This document shows, in pieces, positions 23,854-36,702 of a stretch of 64,000 bases of DNA. Source of the DNA: Enterobacter mori (GTDB taxonomy: Bacteria; Pseudomonadota; Gammaproteobacteria; Enterobacterales; Enterobacteriaceae). The translations under genes were made by a program, and so were the position numbers. How positions within the stretch are numbered: the stretch's first letter is position 1; every line of letters begins with the position of its first letter. Location: the NCBI RefSeq assembly GCF_025244905.1, contig NZ_CP104285.1, positions 992,001-1,056,000 on the forward strand, given 5' to 3'. The notes below the pieces were generated by a model. That model had not been told where the DNA came from, did not search any database, and worked only from the letters and a program-made list of their open reading frames with translations.

Positions 23854-24331
23854 TTAACGACCTCAATTCCACGGAGTCTGGTGGCGTTTAAAGTGTGGGG
23901 GCATTTTACGGGAAGGTTACATTACTGTAAACATCATTAGGCCTGTGTCAGGAAGGTGTTACTGGGTTCTGCCGCACATGTCACAAGTGTTGCAAATTAT
24001 GTCGCTTTTTAAGACATAAGCCGCATGGCGCGGGCTTTATAACGAAAGGACCCCCAAGCATACCCTAAAAGGGGCAATTGGTATAACCATTGTTAAAAAC
24101 AAACAAAAAATTAACAATTAATTATCAATAAAAAGACAACTAAAAAACGAAAATTCAATGTTTCAAAAGCTGAATCGTTTAATGAGAAAATAGAGTTTGG
24201 AATTGACTCCAATAATTTCCAGAAGCTATCCCGCACAAAACAACAAATATTTTTTTTCGCGACTGACGGTTATTCCACCGTTATAATTTCACATCGTGAT
24301 TACAACGGGAAATAACCTTTCGTTTTTTTCT
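23854..24331 (-). promoter_or_regulatory. Upstream region of cyoABCDE (no gene, 478 bases)
   Basis: No open frame of note. The half nearest ampG is AT-rich. On the minus strand it carries several GTTAA-type elements near 24080-24125 (for example TTGTTAATTTTTTGTTTG), resembling ArcA sites. The E. coli cyo operon is repressed by ArcA and Fnr. The ends of the regulatory elements and the exact -10/-35 could not be fixed by eye. Confidence 0.45.
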
Positions 24332-25807
24332 TCAGCTCATCTGCGTTTTGCGCAATGCCAGAAAATCGAGAAGTCCCCCGATCAGGATCCCGGCGATGGC
24401 GAGCAGGGCACCCACGTCCAGCAGGAGCGTTTCGAGCGGGACTGTCAGAGAGGTGGTTGCATTAATGATGAGTACGACAAGCCACAATCCCAGCGCAAGG
24501 CACCCCACCGTTAACAACCGCAAGGCAAAACGGTAGGCGCGGTGATACTCGGTACGCGGCATAAAGTCTTCAGTACGCTGGGTATATTCAAGCGTCTGAC
24601 GACACACCAGCAGCAATAAAATCCCCGGCACGGCGGCAACCACCGAGAAGAGATAAAATGTCGGCCATCCGTGGGCTTCAACGAACCAGCCTGCAATGGG
24701 ACCGACGTACACGCGGCCAACGGCCGAGAGCGCCGAGAGCAATGCGAACTGCGTCGCGGAAAACGATTTATTGCACAGGGTCATCAGCAGGGCGACAAAG
24801 GCAGCCGTTCCCATACCGCCGCAGAGGTTTTCGAAGAAGACCGCTGACGCCATGCTGATCATGTGTTTGTCGGTGATCGACAGCAGCCAGTAGCCTGCGT
24901 TTGATGCCCCCTGCAGGATGCCGAAAATCAGCAGCGCACGGAACAGGGTCAGGCGCTGCATCAGCACGCCGCCGTAAAGCGCACCAAGGATAGTCGCGAA
25001 CAGCCCCAGCGTTTTATTCACCACGCCCACTTCACCGGCATCAAAACCTACGCCGCGGATCAGGAAGGTGGTGGTCAGACTCATGGCAAAGGCATCGCCG
25101 AGCTTATACAGGACAATCAGCAGCAAAATCAGCCAGGCATTGTTGCGGCCAAAAAAATCACGCAATGGTTCAGCGACAGCCTGCTCCAGCGAGCGTGGAA
25201 CCGGGATCACATCGCTCGGTTCAGGTGCGAACAGGGTGGCAATAATGCAGGGGATCAGCAGCGCGGCCATCAGCCAGTACATGCCCTGCCAGCCGAGATA
25301 GCGGTCGGCAAGCCAGAGCGCCAGCCCGCCAGAAACCAGCATCCCGAGACGATAGCCGAGCACGCTGATAGCCGCCCCGGCACCGCGTTCGTCAGCGGGA
25401 AGAACGTCCGTCTTCCAGGCGTCGAAAACGATATCCTGCGAAGCGGAACAGAAGGCGATGACTACCGCGAGGGCGGCCATCCAGCGCAGCTGGGTTGACG
25501 GCTCAAGAAAGCCCATCGCGGCAATGGCCACGAGCAGCAGAAGCTGCGTTATCACTAACCAACCGCGACGTCGCCCGAGGAACGGCGGCGTGTAGCGGTC
25601 CATCACCGGCGACCAGAGGAACTTAAAGACGTAAGCCTGGCCGACTAGCGAAAAGAAGCCGATAGTTTTGAGATCGATATTCTCGACGGTCATCCACGCC
25701 TGCAGCGTGCCGGAGGTGAGCGCGAGCGGTAAACCGGAGGCGAAGCCGAGGATCAGCAGAATGGCTGATTTCGGTTGCTGGAAAATGCGTAAGTAGTGAC
25801 TGGACAT
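24332..25807 (-). CDS. ampG: Muropeptide MFS transporter AmpG
   Basis: AmpG imports GlcNAc-anhydroMurNAc muropeptides from the periplasm for peptidoglycan recycling. In species with inducible ampC it feeds the AmpR signal. The 491-residue protein has fourteen hydrophobic segments and a conserved N-terminal region with FASGLPLALTSGTLQAWM. It is separated from yajG by 47 bases and probably co-transcribed with it, as in E. coli. If the host is Enterobacter, this gene matters for AmpC beta-lactamase induction, but no ampC is in this window. Confidence 0.97.
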   Translation of the reverse strand: MSSHYLRIFQQPKSAILLILGFASGLPLALTSGTLQAWMTVENIDLKTIGFFSLVGQAYVFKFLWSPVMDRYTPPFLGRRRGWLVITQLLLLVAIAAMGFLEPSTQLRWMAALAVVIAFCSASQDIVFDAWKTDVLPADERGAGAAISVLGYRLGMLVSGGLALWLADRYLGWQGMYWLMAALLIPCIIATLFAPEPSDVIPVPRSLEQAVAEPLRDFFGRNNAWLILLLIVLYKLGDAFAMSLTTTFLIRGVGFDAGEVGVVNKTLGLFATILGALYGGVLMQRLTLFRALLIFGILQGASNAGYWLLSITDKHMISMASAVFFENLCGGMGTAAFVALLMTLCNKSFSATQFALLSALSAVGRVYVGPIAGWFVEAHGWPTFYLFSVVAAVPGILLLLVCRQTLEYTQRTEDFMPRTEYHRAYRFALRLLTVGCLALGLWLVVLIINATTSLTVPLETLLLDVGALLAIAGILIGGLLDFLALRKTQMS

Positions 25808-25854
25808 GTTTTTATTGAAACTGACCCGGCTAAGCGCCGGGTCAGTGCGCAGAA

Positions 25855-26433
25855 TTAACGAGCGTTCTGCTTGATGAAGTCATGAATGCTGGTGTCCTGC
25901 GCCATATCGGCGATGGTATCAGTCAGCACGCTGTTTACCGCGTTAGCAATGTTCTGGTTGGATGCCTGGAATGCACCTTCAACAGAGTAGCTGGCGCGGT
26001 AATTTTTGGTCATCTTGTTGCCGTTTTTCGCGGTAGCAATGATGGCGATATCCGCTTTGGTCGCGATGTTGTAGCGCACGTTACCCTGGGAGACGTCAGC
26101 GTACAGGTTGTTCACGATGATCTGCAGATCAACCGCGCCGCTTGGCCCAATCATATAACCGCGAGAGGTCATCTGCTTCTCGAGCACTTCCTGCAGCAGG
26201 AAGCGCAGGTCGCGGGAGGCGGTCAGGGTAACCTGCTGGTTATCGCGGGTCACTTTTGCCAGCGCCTGGTCCTGACGCTGATCGGCACCGTTAATGCTCA
26301 CGGTCACGCCCATCAGGCTTGGATCCTGCTGAGGCAGGGTAATTTTTGGTGACACATCAATAGTCGTTGGCGGGGTTGCGCAGCCTGCCAGCATAAAAAG
26401 TGCTACCAACGGAAAGAAGAGTTTTTTTAACAT
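25855..26433 (-). CDS. yajG: YajG-family lipoprotein
   Basis: A 192-residue lipoprotein with signal peptide MLKKLFFPLVALFMLAGC (lipobox LAGC, Cys18) and a domain shared with E. coli YajG of unknown function. ATG at 26433 puts the signal peptide first; an upstream in-frame start is ignored. It lies upstream of ampG in the same direction. Confidence 0.94.
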   Translation of the reverse strand: MLKKLFFPLVALFMLAGCATPPTTIDVSPKITLPQQDPSLMGVTVSINGADQRQDQALAKVTRDNQQVTLTASRDLRFLLQEVLEKQMTSRGYMIGPSGAVDLQIIVNNLYADVSQGNVRYNIATKADIAIIATAKNGNKMTKNYRASYSVEGAFQASNQNIANAVNSVLTDTIADMAQDTSIHDFIKQNAR

Positions 26434-26738
26434 TTTCAGGTTCTCAACGAATCGTAAGCGTATAAAGAGAAAAATTGTCGCCATCATAACATCGCTAACG
26501 GCGAGGGGAAGTGGTCAACGCATGTAAATTCATCGCCTTGTCCGAAAACTGACCAGTTCACCGTTTTTCTCAATCCGTGTATGACAAAACGTATGAGCCT
26601 CACAGTGAACTTCATTCGTTTGAATGAGAAAATCAGACGAAAGCTAAATATTTGTTGTCAAGGTGTAATGGAAACGGTAAAAGCGGCTAACATTTAAAGG
26701 GATGGGTGACATCCTGGCGTTGTCGGAGGAGTAATTTC
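26434..26738. promoter_or_regulatory. Divergent yajG/bolA spacer (no gene, 305 bases)
   Basis: The region carries promoters for two divergent units. The only element recognised is the gearbox-type -10 before bolA. No other repeats or open frames stand out. Confidence 0.5.
26684..26692 (+). promoter_or_regulatory. Gearbox-type -10 of the bolA promoter
   Basis: CGGCTAACA lies 47 bases before the bolA start and resembles the E. coli bolA1 gearbox -10 (CGGCTAGTA), which is read by sigma-S in stationary phase. The match is by recollection of the E. coli element. Confidence 0.55.
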
Positions 26739-27056
26739 ATGATGATACGTGAGCAGATAGAAGATAAATTAAGGGCAGCTTTTAACCCTGTGTTTCTCGA
26801 AGTTGTCGACGAAAGCTATCGTCATAACGTACCGGCGGGTTCTGAAAGCCACTTTAAAGTGGTTCTGGTCAGCGATCGTTTCCTGGGAGAGCGTTTCCTG
26901 AACCGACATCGCTTGATCTACAGTACCCTGACGGAAGAACTCTCCACAACCGTACATGCGCTGGCGCTGCATACCTACACCATTAAGGAATGGGAAGGCC
27001 TGCAGGATACGGTATTCGCATCACCGCCTTGTCGCGGAGCAGGCACCATAGCCTGA
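26739..27056 (+). CDS. bolA: Transcriptional regulator / iron-sulfur trafficking protein BolA
   Basis: BolA promotes rounder cell shape and biofilm under stress and pairs with monothiol glutaredoxin GrxD to hold a [2Fe-2S] cluster. The 105-residue protein has the class II KH-like fold with the conserved cluster-ligand histidine in [10 protein letters not shown]. The ATG at 26739 follows GGAGGAG and gives MMIREQ, the E. coli start. Confidence 0.96.
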   Translation: MMIREQIEDKLRAAFNPVFLEVVDESYRHNVPAGSESHFKVVLVSDRFLGERFLNRHRLIYSTLTEELSTTVHALALHTYTIKEWEGLQDTVFASPPCRGAGTIA

Positions 27057-28685
<1,629 letters not shown>

Positions 28686-28715
28686 TTTCGCCCCAACGGT
28701 TTAAAGTTTGAACAA

Positions 28716-28748
28716 AAACCCGTTGCCTTTTGGCGACGGGTTTTTTTT
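28716..28748 (+). terminator. Terminator after tig
   Basis: AACCCGTTGCC and GGCGACGGGTT pair around TTTT, followed by T8. Confidence 0.93.
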
Positions 28749-28820
28749 ATCACACCAATAGCCCAGGAAGAGTGCTAAAACGCCCTTTCAGTGTTAGCGT
28801 AACAACAAAAGGTTGTTATG

Positions 28821-28849
28821 CTTGAAATAGGGCAATGTGAACCCCATAA
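28821..28849 (+). promoter_or_regulatory. Sigma-32 heat-shock promoter of clpPX
   Basis: -35 CTTGAAA at 28821-28827 and -10 CCCCATAAG at 28842-28850 are spaced by 14 bases, an excellent match to the sigma-32 consensus. It lies about 95 bases before clpP. Confidence 0.85.
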
Positions 28850-28944
28850 GTATGGAATCACGATGAATGAGACTGGCTGATAATCCGTCCATAAGGTTAC
28901 AATCAGTACAGCAGGTGTTTTCAATTTAGATCCAGGAGACGGAA

Positions 28945-29568
28945 ATGTCATACAGTGGCGAACGAGATAACTTTGCACCCCATATGGCTCTGGTGCCAAT
29001 GGTTATTGAACAGACCTCACGTGGTGAGCGTTCTTTTGATATCTATTCCCGTCTGCTCAAGGAACGCGTTATCTTTCTGACCGGCCAGGTAGAAGACCAC
29101 ATGGCTAACCTGATCGTGGCGCAGATGCTGTTTCTGGAAGCGGAAAACCCAGAAAAAGACATTTACCTGTACATTAACTCCCCTGGTGGCGTGATTACCG
29201 CAGGTATGTCCATTTATGACACCATGCAATTCATCAAGCCTGATGTAAGCACTATCTGTATGGGTCAGGCTGCATCTATGGGCGCGTTCCTGTTAACAGC
29301 AGGGGCGAAGGGTAAGCGTTTCTGCCTGCCTAATTCCCGCGTGATGATTCACCAGCCGCTGGGTGGTTACCAGGGCCAGGCGACGGATATCGAAATCCAC
29401 GCCCGAGAAATTCTGAAAGTTAAAGCGCGCATGAATGAACTTATGGCGCAGCATACGGGTCAACCCCTCGAGCAGATCGAGCGCGATACCGAGCGCGATC
29501 GCTTCCTCTCTGCTCCAGAGGCAGTTGAGTACGGCTTAGTTGACTCCGTGTTAACCCATCGTAATTGA
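28945..29568 (+). CDS. clpP: ATP-dependent Clp protease proteolytic subunit
   Basis: ClpP forms the 14-subunit serine protease chamber used by ClpX and ClpA. The 207-residue precursor has a short propeptide cleaved near residue 14, catalytic Ser in [10 protein letters not shown] (Ser111), His in MIHQPLGG (His136) and the downstream Asp, by E. coli numbering. It has its own sigma-32 promoter and is followed 126 bases later by clpX. Confidence 0.98.
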   Translation: MSYSGERDNFAPHMALVPMVIEQTSRGERSFDIYSRLLKERVIFLTGQVEDHMANLIVAQMLFLEAENPEKDIYLYINSPGGVITAGMSIYDTMQFIKPDVSTICMGQAASMGAFLLTAGAKGKRFCLPNSRVMIHQPLGGYQGQATDIEIHAREILKVKARMNELMAQHTGQPLEQIERDTERDRFLSAPEAVEYGLVDSVLTHRN

Positions 29569-29694
29569 TGCCCGCGACGCGAGTGTGCCGCTATACTAAA
29601 GTAGGGCGGCACGCTGCTTTAAGCAGCTTGCGTCTGAGATTGGCATTTGCGTCGTCATGTGCGGCACAAAGAACTTAAAAAGAGGTTTGGACTC

Positions 29695-30969
29695 ATGACA
29701 GATAAACGCAAAGATGGTTCGGGCAAACTGCTGTACTGCTCTTTTTGCGGCAAAAGCCAGCATGAAGTGCGTAAACTGATTGCCGGGCCGTCCGTGTATA
29801 TCTGCGACGAATGTGTCGATTTATGTAACGACATCATTCGCGAAGAGATTAAAGAAGTTGCGCCACACCGTGAGCGTAGCGCGTTGCCAACGCCGCATGA
29901 GATTCGTCATCACCTTGACGACTACGTCATTGGCCAGGAGCAGGCCAAGAAGGTGCTGGCAGTGGCGGTATACAACCACTACAAACGTCTTCGTAACGGC
30001 GACACCAGTAATGGCGTGGAACTGGGCAAAAGTAACATTCTGCTGATTGGCCCAACCGGCTCCGGTAAAACGTTGCTGGCCGAAACGCTGGCGCGTCTGC
30101 TGGATGTTCCGTTCACCATGGCTGATGCCACTACCCTGACCGAAGCTGGTTATGTGGGTGAAGACGTTGAAAACATCATCCAGAAACTGCTGCAGAAGTG
30201 CGACTACGACGTACAGAAAGCGCAGCGCGGGATCGTCTATATCGATGAGATTGACAAGATCTCCCGTAAGTCTGACAACCCGTCCATCACCCGTGACGTG
30301 TCGGGCGAAGGCGTGCAGCAGGCGCTGTTGAAATTGATCGAAGGTACGGTTGCCGCCGTTCCACCGCAGGGCGGTCGTAAACATCCGCAGCAGGAGTTCC
30401 TGCAGGTTGATACCTCCAAGATCCTGTTTATCTGCGGCGGTGCGTTTGCAGGCCTCGATAAAGTGATCTCTCATCGTGTTGAAACCGGCTCCGGCATTGG
30501 TTTTGGCGCGACGGTGAAATCCACCTCCGAAAAACCGAACGAAGGTGAGCTGCTGTCACAGGTTGAGCCGGAAGATCTGATCAAATTCGGTCTGATCCCT
30601 GAGTTCATCGGTCGTCTGCCGGTAGTGGCAACGCTGAATGAACTGAGTGAAGAGGCGCTGATTCAGATCCTGAAAGAGCCAAAAAATGCGCTGACCAAGC
30701 AGTATCAGGCGCTGTTCAATCTGGAAGGCGTTGATCTGGAATTTCGCGACGAAGCGCTCGATGCGATCGCCAAAAAAGCGATGGCCCGTAAAACCGGTGC
30801 CCGTGGCCTGCGTTCTATCGTTGAAGCGGCACTGCTCGACACCATGTACGATTTGCCGTCCATGGAAGATGTCGAAAAAGTGGTTATCGACGAGTCCGTC
30901 ATCGGTGGACAGACCAAGCCGCTGCTGATTTACGGTAAACCGGAAGCTCAGCAGGCATCTGGCGAATAA
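29695..30969 (+). CDS. clpX: ATP-dependent Clp protease ATP-binding subunit ClpX
   Basis: ClpX is the hexameric unfoldase that feeds tagged substrates to ClpP. The 424 residues hold a zinc-binding domain (CSFCGKS and CDECVDLC), Walker A GPTGSGKT, pore loop GYVGED, Walker [11 protein letters not shown], and sensor 2 [11 protein letters not shown] at 29695 gives the E. coli N-terminus MTDKRKDG; an upstream in-frame ATG at 29647 is rejected as non-homologous. A hairpin follows. Confidence 0.98.
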   Translation: MTDKRKDGSGKLLYCSFCGKSQHEVRKLIAGPSVYICDECVDLCNDIIREEIKEVAPHRERSALPTPHEIRHHLDDYVIGQEQAKKVLAVAVYNHYKRLRNGDTSNGVELGKSNILLIGPTGSGKTLLAETLARLLDVPFTMADATTLTEAGYVGEDVENIIQKLLQKCDYDVQKAQRGIVYIDEIDKISRKSDNPSITRDVSGEGVQQALLKLIEGTVAAVPPQGGRKHPQQEFLQVDTSKILFICGGAFAGLDKVISHRVETGSGIGFGATVKSTSEKPNEGELLSQVEPEDLIKFGLIPEFIGRLPVVATLNELSEEALIQILKEPKNALTKQYQALFNLEGVDLEFRDEALDAIAKKAMARKTGARGLRSIVEAALLDTMYDLPSMEDVEKVVIDESVIGGQTKPLLIYGKPEAQQASGE

Positions 30970-30999
30970 TTCACCAAATCATACAAGCAGTTATTCAAA

Positions 31000-31031
31000 A
31001 AGGGGGGATTTTATCTCCCCTTTACTTTTTC
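31000..31031 (+). terminator. Hairpin after clpX
   Basis: AAGGGGGGAT and ATCTCCCCTT form a 10-pair stem (one G-T) with a TTT loop and T-rich end. It separates clpPX from the lon heat-shock promoter. Confidence 0.7.
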
Positions 31032-31043
31032 CGTATTCATGGC

Positions 31044-31072
31044 GTTGAATGTGTGGGAAACATCCCCATATA
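31044..31072 (+). promoter_or_regulatory. Sigma-32 heat-shock promoter of lon
   Basis: -35-like GTTGAAT at 31044-31050 and -10 CCCCATATA at 31064-31072 are nearly identical to the E. coli lon promoter, about 85 bases before the lon start. Confidence 0.85.
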
Positions 31073-31152
31073 CTGGTTACATGTTAATGGTTGTGTGAAG
31101 CACAGTGACATAACCAGTTTACCTGGCGGACACTAAACTAAGAGAGAGCTCT

Positions 31153-33507
31153 ATGAATCCTGAGCGTTCTGAACGCATTGAAATCCCCGTATTGCCGTTG
31201 CGCGATGTGGTGGTTTATCCGCACATGGTCATACCCTTATTTGTAGGGCGGGAAAAATCTATCCGTTGCCTCGAAGCCGCCATGGATCATGATAAAAAAA
31301 TCATGCTGGTGGCGCAGAAAGAAGCATCAACGGATGAGCCGGGTGTAAACGATCTTTTCACCGTCGGGACCGTGGCCTCTATTTTGCAGATGCTGAAGCT
31401 GCCTGACGGCACCGTGAAGGTGCTCGTAGAAGGCCTGCAGCGTGCGCGTATTACCACTTTGTCAGACGATGGCGAACACTTCTCTGCCAAGGCAGAGTAC
31501 CTTGATTCGCCTGAGCTTGATGAGCGCGAGCAGGAAGTGCTGGTGCGCACCGCGATTAGCCAGTTTGAAGGCTATATCAAGCTGAACAAGAAAATCCCAC
31601 CAGAAGTGCTGACGTCGCTGAACAGCATCGACGATCCTGCGCGTCTGGCGGACACCATCGCTGCACACATGCCGCTGAAGCTGGCTGACAAACAGTCCGT
31701 GCTGGAAATGTCCGACGTTAACGAACGTCTGGAATACCTCATGGCGATGATGGAATCTGAAATCGATCTGCTGCAGGTTGAGAAGCGTATTCGCAACCGC
31801 GTGAAAAAGCAGATGGAGAAATCTCAGCGCGAGTACTATCTGAATGAGCAAATGAAGGCCATTCAGAAAGAGCTGGGCGAGATGGACGATGCGCCGGACG
31901 AAAACGAAGCGCTGAAGCGTAAGATCGACGCGGCGAAGATGCCGAAAGAGGCGAAAGAGAAGGCTGAAGCTGAGCTGCAGAAGCTGAAAATGATGTCTCC
32001 GATGTCGGCTGAAGCGACCGTCGTGCGCGGCTACATTGAGTGGATGGTGCAGGTCCCGTGGAACGCCCGCAGCAAGGTCAAAAAAGATCTGCGTCAGGCA
32101 CAGGAGATCCTCGATACCGACCACTACGGCCTGGAGCGCGTGAAAGACCGCATTCTTGAGTACCTCGCGGTACAGAGCCGTGTGAACAAAATTAAAGGCC
32201 CCATTCTGTGCCTGGTAGGGCCGCCAGGGGTAGGTAAAACCTCTCTGGGTCAGTCCATCGCCAAAGCGACCGGACGTAAGTATATCCGCATGGCGCTGGG
32301 TGGCGTACGCGATGAAGCGGAAATCCGCGGTCATCGCCGTACCTACATCGGTTCTATGCCGGGTAAACTGATTCAGAAGATGGCGAAAGTGGGGGTTAAA
32401 AACCCGCTGTTCCTGCTCGATGAGATCGACAAAATGTCGTCAGACATGCGTGGCGATCCGGCGTCTGCACTGCTGGAAGTGCTTGATCCAGAACAGAACG
32501 TAGCGTTCAGCGATCACTACCTGGAAGTGGACTACGATCTGAGCGATGTTATGTTCGTGGCGACGTCCAACTCCATGAACATTCCGGCCCCACTGCTGGA
32601 CCGTATGGAAGTGATCCGTCTCTCCGGCTACACCGAAGACGAGAAGCTGAACATTGCGAAACAGCACCTGTTGCCGAAGCAGATTGAGCGTAACGCGCTG
32701 AAAGCGAACGAGCTGACCGTTGAGGACAGCGCGATTGTTGGCATCATCCGTTACTACACCCGTGAAGCGGGCGTGCGTAGCCTTGAGCGTGAAATCTCTA
32801 AACTGTGCCGTAAGGCGGTGAAACAGCTGCTGCTGGATAAGAGCCTGAAGCACATCGTGATTAACGGCGACAATCTGCATGCCTACCTGGGCGTACAGCG
32901 CTTTGATTACGGTCGTGCAGACAACGAAAACCGCGTGGGTCAGGTGACCGGTCTGGCATGGACGGAAGTGGGCGGCGATCTGCTGACCATTGAAACGGCC
33001 TGCGTGCCGGGTAAAGGCAAGCTGACCTACACCGGCTCGCTGGGTGAGGTAATGCAGGAGTCCATTCAGGCGGCATTGACCGTGGTACGTGCGCGCGCGG
33101 AAAAACTGGGTATTAACCCGGATTTCTACGAAAAACGCGATATCCACGTTCACGTACCGGAAGGGGCGACGCCGAAAGATGGCCCAAGCGCGGGTATTGC
33201 TATGTGTACCGCACTGGTCTCCTGTCTGACGGGCAACCCGGTGCGTGCCGACGTGGCGATGACCGGTGAAATTACCCTGCGTGGTCAGGTACTGCCAATC
33301 GGTGGATTGAAAGAAAAACTGCTGGCGGCACATCGTGGGGGGATCAAAACCGTATTGATTCCTTACGAAAATAAACGCGATCTGGAAGAGATTCCGGACA
33401 ACGTGATTGCCGATCTGCAGATCCATCCGGTGAAACGCATTGAGGAAGTTCTTAGTCTCGCACTGCAGAATGAACCCTCAGGAATGCAGGTTGTAACCGC
33501 AAAATAG
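31153..33507 (+). CDS. lon: ATP-dependent protease Lon
   Basis: Lon degrades misfolded and regulatory proteins (SulA, RcsA and others in E. coli). The 784 residues hold an N-terminal substrate-recognition domain, a coiled-coil region (about 190-270), an AAA+ module with Walker [10 protein letters not shown] and Walker [11 protein letters not shown], and a C-terminal protease domain with the catalytic serine in [11 protein letters not shown] (Ser679) and lysine in GLKEKLLAA (Lys722). It is monocistronic, with its own promoter and terminator. Confidence 0.98.
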   Translation: MNPERSERIEIPVLPLRDVVVYPHMVIPLFVGREKSIRCLEAAMDHDKKIMLVAQKEASTDEPGVNDLFTVGTVASILQMLKLPDGTVKVLVEGLQRARITTLSDDGEHFSAKAEYLDSPELDEREQEVLVRTAISQFEGYIKLNKKIPPEVLTSLNSIDDPARLADTIAAHMPLKLADKQSVLEMSDVNERLEYLMAMMESEIDLLQVEKRIRNRVKKQMEKSQREYYLNEQMKAIQKELGEMDDAPDENEALKRKIDAAKMPKEAKEKAEAELQKLKMMSPMSAEATVVRGYIEWMVQVPWNARSKVKKDLRQAQEILDTDHYGLERVKDRILEYLAVQSRVNKIKGPILCLVGPPGVGKTSLGQSIAKATGRKYIRMALGGVRDEAEIRGHRRTYIGSMPGKLIQKMAKVGVKNPLFLLDEIDKMSSDMRGDPASALLEVLDPEQNVAFSDHYLEVDYDLSDVMFVATSNSMNIPAPLLDRMEVIRLSGYTEDEKLNIAKQHLLPKQIERNALKANELTVEDSAIVGIIRYYTREAGVRSLEREISKLCRKAVKQLLLDKSLKHIVINGDNLHAYLGVQRFDYGRADNENRVGQVTGLAWTEVGGDLLTIETACVPGKGKLTYTGSLGEVMQESIQAALTVVRARAEKLGINPDFYEKRDIHVHVPEGATPKDGPSAGIAMCTALVSCLTGNPVRADVAMTGEITLRGQVLPIGGLKEKLLAAHRGGIKTVLIPYENKRDLEEIPDNVIADLQIHPVKRIEEVLSLALQNEPSGMQVVTAK

Positions 33508-33537
33508 TGACCTCGCGCAAAGAGCGTCAATAAAAAC

Positions 33538-33577
33538 AAGGCTGGTAAGTCATTTCGCACTTGCCAGCCTTTTTTTG
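33538..33577 (+). terminator. Terminator after lon
   Basis: AAGGCTGGTAAGT and ACTTGCCAGCCTT form a long stem with two offset bases, followed by T7. Confidence 0.9.
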
Positions 33578-33717
33578 TATAGCTAATTTAGATTGCTGAT
33601 TGGGTTAGCCATCAACAACGGGTGTTGTAAGGTCATGGCAGGCCTGATATAACTGCTGCGCGGTCGCGCTGTGAAGGATTCAGGTGCGATATAAATTATA
33701 AAGAGAGGAAGAGAACA

Positions 33718-33990
33718 GTGAATAAATCTCAACTGATTGACAAAATTGCTGCTGGTGCTGATATTTCTAAAGCTGCAGCTGGACGTGCGTTAGATGCATT
33801 AATTGCTTCTGTTACTGAATCTCTGCAGTCTGGGGACGACGTTGCGCTGGTAGGCTTCGGTACTTTTGCTGTTAAAGAGCGTGCTGCCCGTACTGGCCGT
33901 AACCCTCAAACCGGTAAAGAGATCACCATTGCTGCCGCTAAAGTGCCGGGTTTCCGTGCAGGTAAAGCGCTGAAAGACGCAGTAAACTGA
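33718..33990 (+). CDS. hupB: DNA-binding protein HU-beta
   Basis: One of the two HU subunits, a nucleoid protein that bends DNA without sequence preference. The 90-residue protein starts with GTG after AGAGAGGAAGAG and contains the DNA-contact arm motif [10 protein letters not shown]. The order lon-hupB-ppiD is as in E. coli. A terminator follows. Confidence 0.98.
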   Translation: MNKSQLIDKIAAGADISKAAAGRALDALIASVTESLQSGDDVALVGFGTFAVKERAARTGRNPQTGKEITIAAAKVPGFRAGKALKDAVN

Positions 33991-34023
33991 TTGCTTTCCC
34001 GCTTCAGGGAAGCCGAAAAGTAC

Positions 34024-34053
34024 AAGGGCGCATCATTTGATGTGCCTTTTTTG
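34024..34053 (+). terminator. Terminator after hupB
   Basis: AAGGGCGCATCA and TGATGTGCCTT pair with one bulged G around a short loop, followed by TTTT. Confidence 0.85.
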
Positions 34054-34202
34054 TTTGTCCAGACCTGATTTGTGCGAGTTTATGCGAGTTGTGGGCTGAC
34101 AATCGCCCCGTTTTCTTGTCACAATACGCCTTTACGCGCGACGGTAAGGATTTCCCGTCAGCGTCAGGTAACCAGTCACCTACAGCGGAGTGTTGTTACA
34201 CC

Positions 34203-36074
34203 ATGATGGACAGCTTACGCACGGCTGCTAACAGTCTCGTGCTCAAGATTATTTTCGGTATCATTATCGTGTCGTTCATTTTGACCGGCGTGAGCAGTTA
34301 CCTTATCGGCGGTGGTGCGAACTATGCCGCAAAAGTGAACGGCCAGGAAATTAGCCGTGGGCAGTTCGAGAACGCTTTCGCCGGTGAACGTAACCGTATG
34401 CAGCAACAGCTGGGCGATCAATTCTCTGAACTGGCAGCGAACGAAGGCTATATGAAAACCTTGCGTCAGCAGACGCTTAATCGCCTTATCGATGAAGCGT
34501 TGCTGGACCAGTATGCGAAGGGACTGGGTCTGGGCATTAGCGATGAGCAGGTTAAAAAAGCCATCTTCTCAACCCCGGCATTCCAGTCTAACGGCAAATT
34601 CGACAACGCCCGTTACAACAGCATCGTAAACCAGATGGGCATGACCGCCGATCAGTACGCGCAGGCGCTGCGTAACCAGCTGACGACTCAGCAGCTCATC
34701 AATGCCGTTGTGGGCACCGATTTTATGCTCAAAGGTGAAACTGACGAACTGGCTGCGCTGGTGGCTCAGCAGCGTGTCGTGCGTGAAGCGACAATCGATG
34801 TGAATGCGCTGGCGGCAAAACAGCAGGTGAGCGACGCAGACATTAACGCTTACTACGAGCAGAACAAGAACACCTTCGTTGCGCCTGAGCAGTTCCGTGT
34901 GAGCTACATCAAACTGGATGCGGCTGCGCTGCAGGAAAGCGCGTCTGACGCGGAAATCCAGTCTTACTACGATCAGCATCAGGATCAGTTCACTCAGCCG
35001 CAGCGTAACCGCTACAGCGTGATTCAGACTAAGACCGAGGCAGATGCCAAAGCCGTGCTGGACGAGTTGAACAAAGGCGCTGATTTCGCGACCGTCGCGA
35101 AAGCAAAATCCACCGACATTATCTCTGCGAAAAACGGCGGTGATATGGGCTGGCTTGAAGACGCGACCACGCCGGACGAGCTGAAAAATGCGGGTCTGAA
35201 AGAGAAAGGCCAACTTTCAGGCGTCATTAAGTCTTCCGTTGGTTTCCTGGTCGTGCGTCTGGACGACATCACCGCGGCGAAAACCAAGCCGCTGGCTGAC
35301 GTTCGCGAGGATATCGCGGCGAAAGTGAAACAGGAAAAAGCGCTGGATGCTTATTACGCACTGCAGCAGAAAGTGAGCGATGCGGCGAGCAACGACAATG
35401 AATCTCTGGCGGGTGCAGAGCAGGCGGCGGGTGTCAAAGCGGTTGAAACTGGCTGGTTTGGACGCGACAACCTGCCGGAAGAGCTGAACTTCAAGCCGGT
35501 TTCTGACGCTATCTTCAACGGTGGTCTGGTAGGCGAGAACGGCACGCCGGGCAGCAACTCTGACATCATTACCGTTGACGGTGACCGTGCATTCGTTCTG
35601 CGTGTCAGCGAGCACAAAGCGGAAGCCGTTAAGCCGCTGGCGGAAGTGAAAGATCAGGTTGTTGCGCAGGTTAAGCACAACAAAGCTGAGCAGCAGGCAA
35701 AACTGGATGCTGAGAAGATCCTGGTTGATCTGAAAGCAGGTAAAGAGGACGCGCTGAAAGCTGCTGGCCTGAGCTTCGGTGAGGCGAAAACGCTGAGCCG
35801 TACCGGTCAGGACCCAATCAGCCAGGCCGCGTTTGGTCTGACGCTGCCAGCGAAGGATAAACCAAGCTTCGGCACCACAACCGATATGCAGGGTAACGTC
35901 GTTCTGCTGGCGCTGGATGAAGTGAAAGCGGGCACGCTGCCAGAAGCACAGAAGAAAGCGATGGTCCAGGGGATTACCCAGAACAACGCCCAGATTGCTT
36001 TCGAAGCCATGATGAGCAACCTGCGTAAAGAAGCTAAAATCAAGCTGGGTGATGTGATGACTCAGCAGCAGTAA
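34203..36074 (+). CDS. ppiD: Periplasmic chaperone PpiD
   Basis: A membrane-anchored chaperone near the Sec translocon that meets newly exported proteins. The 623 residues begin with a cytosolic stub and one helix (IIFGIIIVSFILTGVSSYLI), then a SurA-like domain, a parvulin domain (about 265-355, with GGDMGWLEDATTPDELKNA) that has little isomerase activity in E. coli, and a C-terminal region. ATG at 34203 fits E. coli; the frame is open 114 bases further upstream. Confidence 0.97.
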   Translation: MMDSLRTAANSLVLKIIFGIIIVSFILTGVSSYLIGGGANYAAKVNGQEISRGQFENAFAGERNRMQQQLGDQFSELAANEGYMKTLRQQTLNRLIDEALLDQYAKGLGLGISDEQVKKAIFSTPAFQSNGKFDNARYNSIVNQMGMTADQYAQALRNQLTTQQLINAVVGTDFMLKGETDELAALVAQQRVVREATIDVNALAAKQQVSDADINAYYEQNKNTFVAPEQFRVSYIKLDAAALQESASDAEIQSYYDQHQDQFTQPQRNRYSVIQTKTEADAKAVLDELNKGADFATVAKAKSTDIISAKNGGDMGWLEDATTPDELKNAGLKEKGQLSGVIKSSVGFLVVRLDDITAAKTKPLADVREDIAAKVKQEKALDAYYALQQKVSDAASNDNESLAGAEQAAGVKAVETGWFGRDNLPEELNFKPVSDAIFNGGLVGENGTPGSNSDIITVDGDRAFVLRVSEHKAEAVKPLAEVKDQVVAQVKHNKAEQQAKLDAEKILVDLKAGKEDALKAAGLSFGEAKTLSRTGQDPISQAAFGLTLPAKDKPSFGTTTDMQGNVVLLALDEVKAGTLPEAQKKAMVQGITQNNAQIAFEAMMSNLRKEAKIKLGDVMTQQQ

Positions 36075-36102
36075 TTACGAGTCTGCTCGCAGATTTTCGT
36101 AA

Positions 36103-36603
<501 letters not shown>

Positions 36604-36645
36604 TTACGCAATTTCTTGCACTGCGGCAAAATTTTGCCAGGATAA

Positions 36646-36670
36646 AGAGGTCATACCAGTTATGACCTCT
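36646..36670 (-). promoter_or_regulatory. FadR-type operator before fadM
   Basis: Perfect arms AGAGGTCATA and TATGACCTCT flank CCAGT. The minus strand reads AACTGGTATGACCT, close to the FadR consensus (AACTGGTCNGACCAGTT). In E. coli, fadM is known to be repressed by FadR. The site lies about 35 bases before the start codon. Confidence 0.7.
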
Positions 36671-36702
36671 CATCCTACAATAACAGTAAAGGCTATTGCG
36701 CT

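Noticed and set aside
29647-29694. Upstream in-frame ATG extending ClpX by 16 residues
   Set aside because: The extension has no homology and lacks a good ribosome site; MTDKRKDG is the known start.
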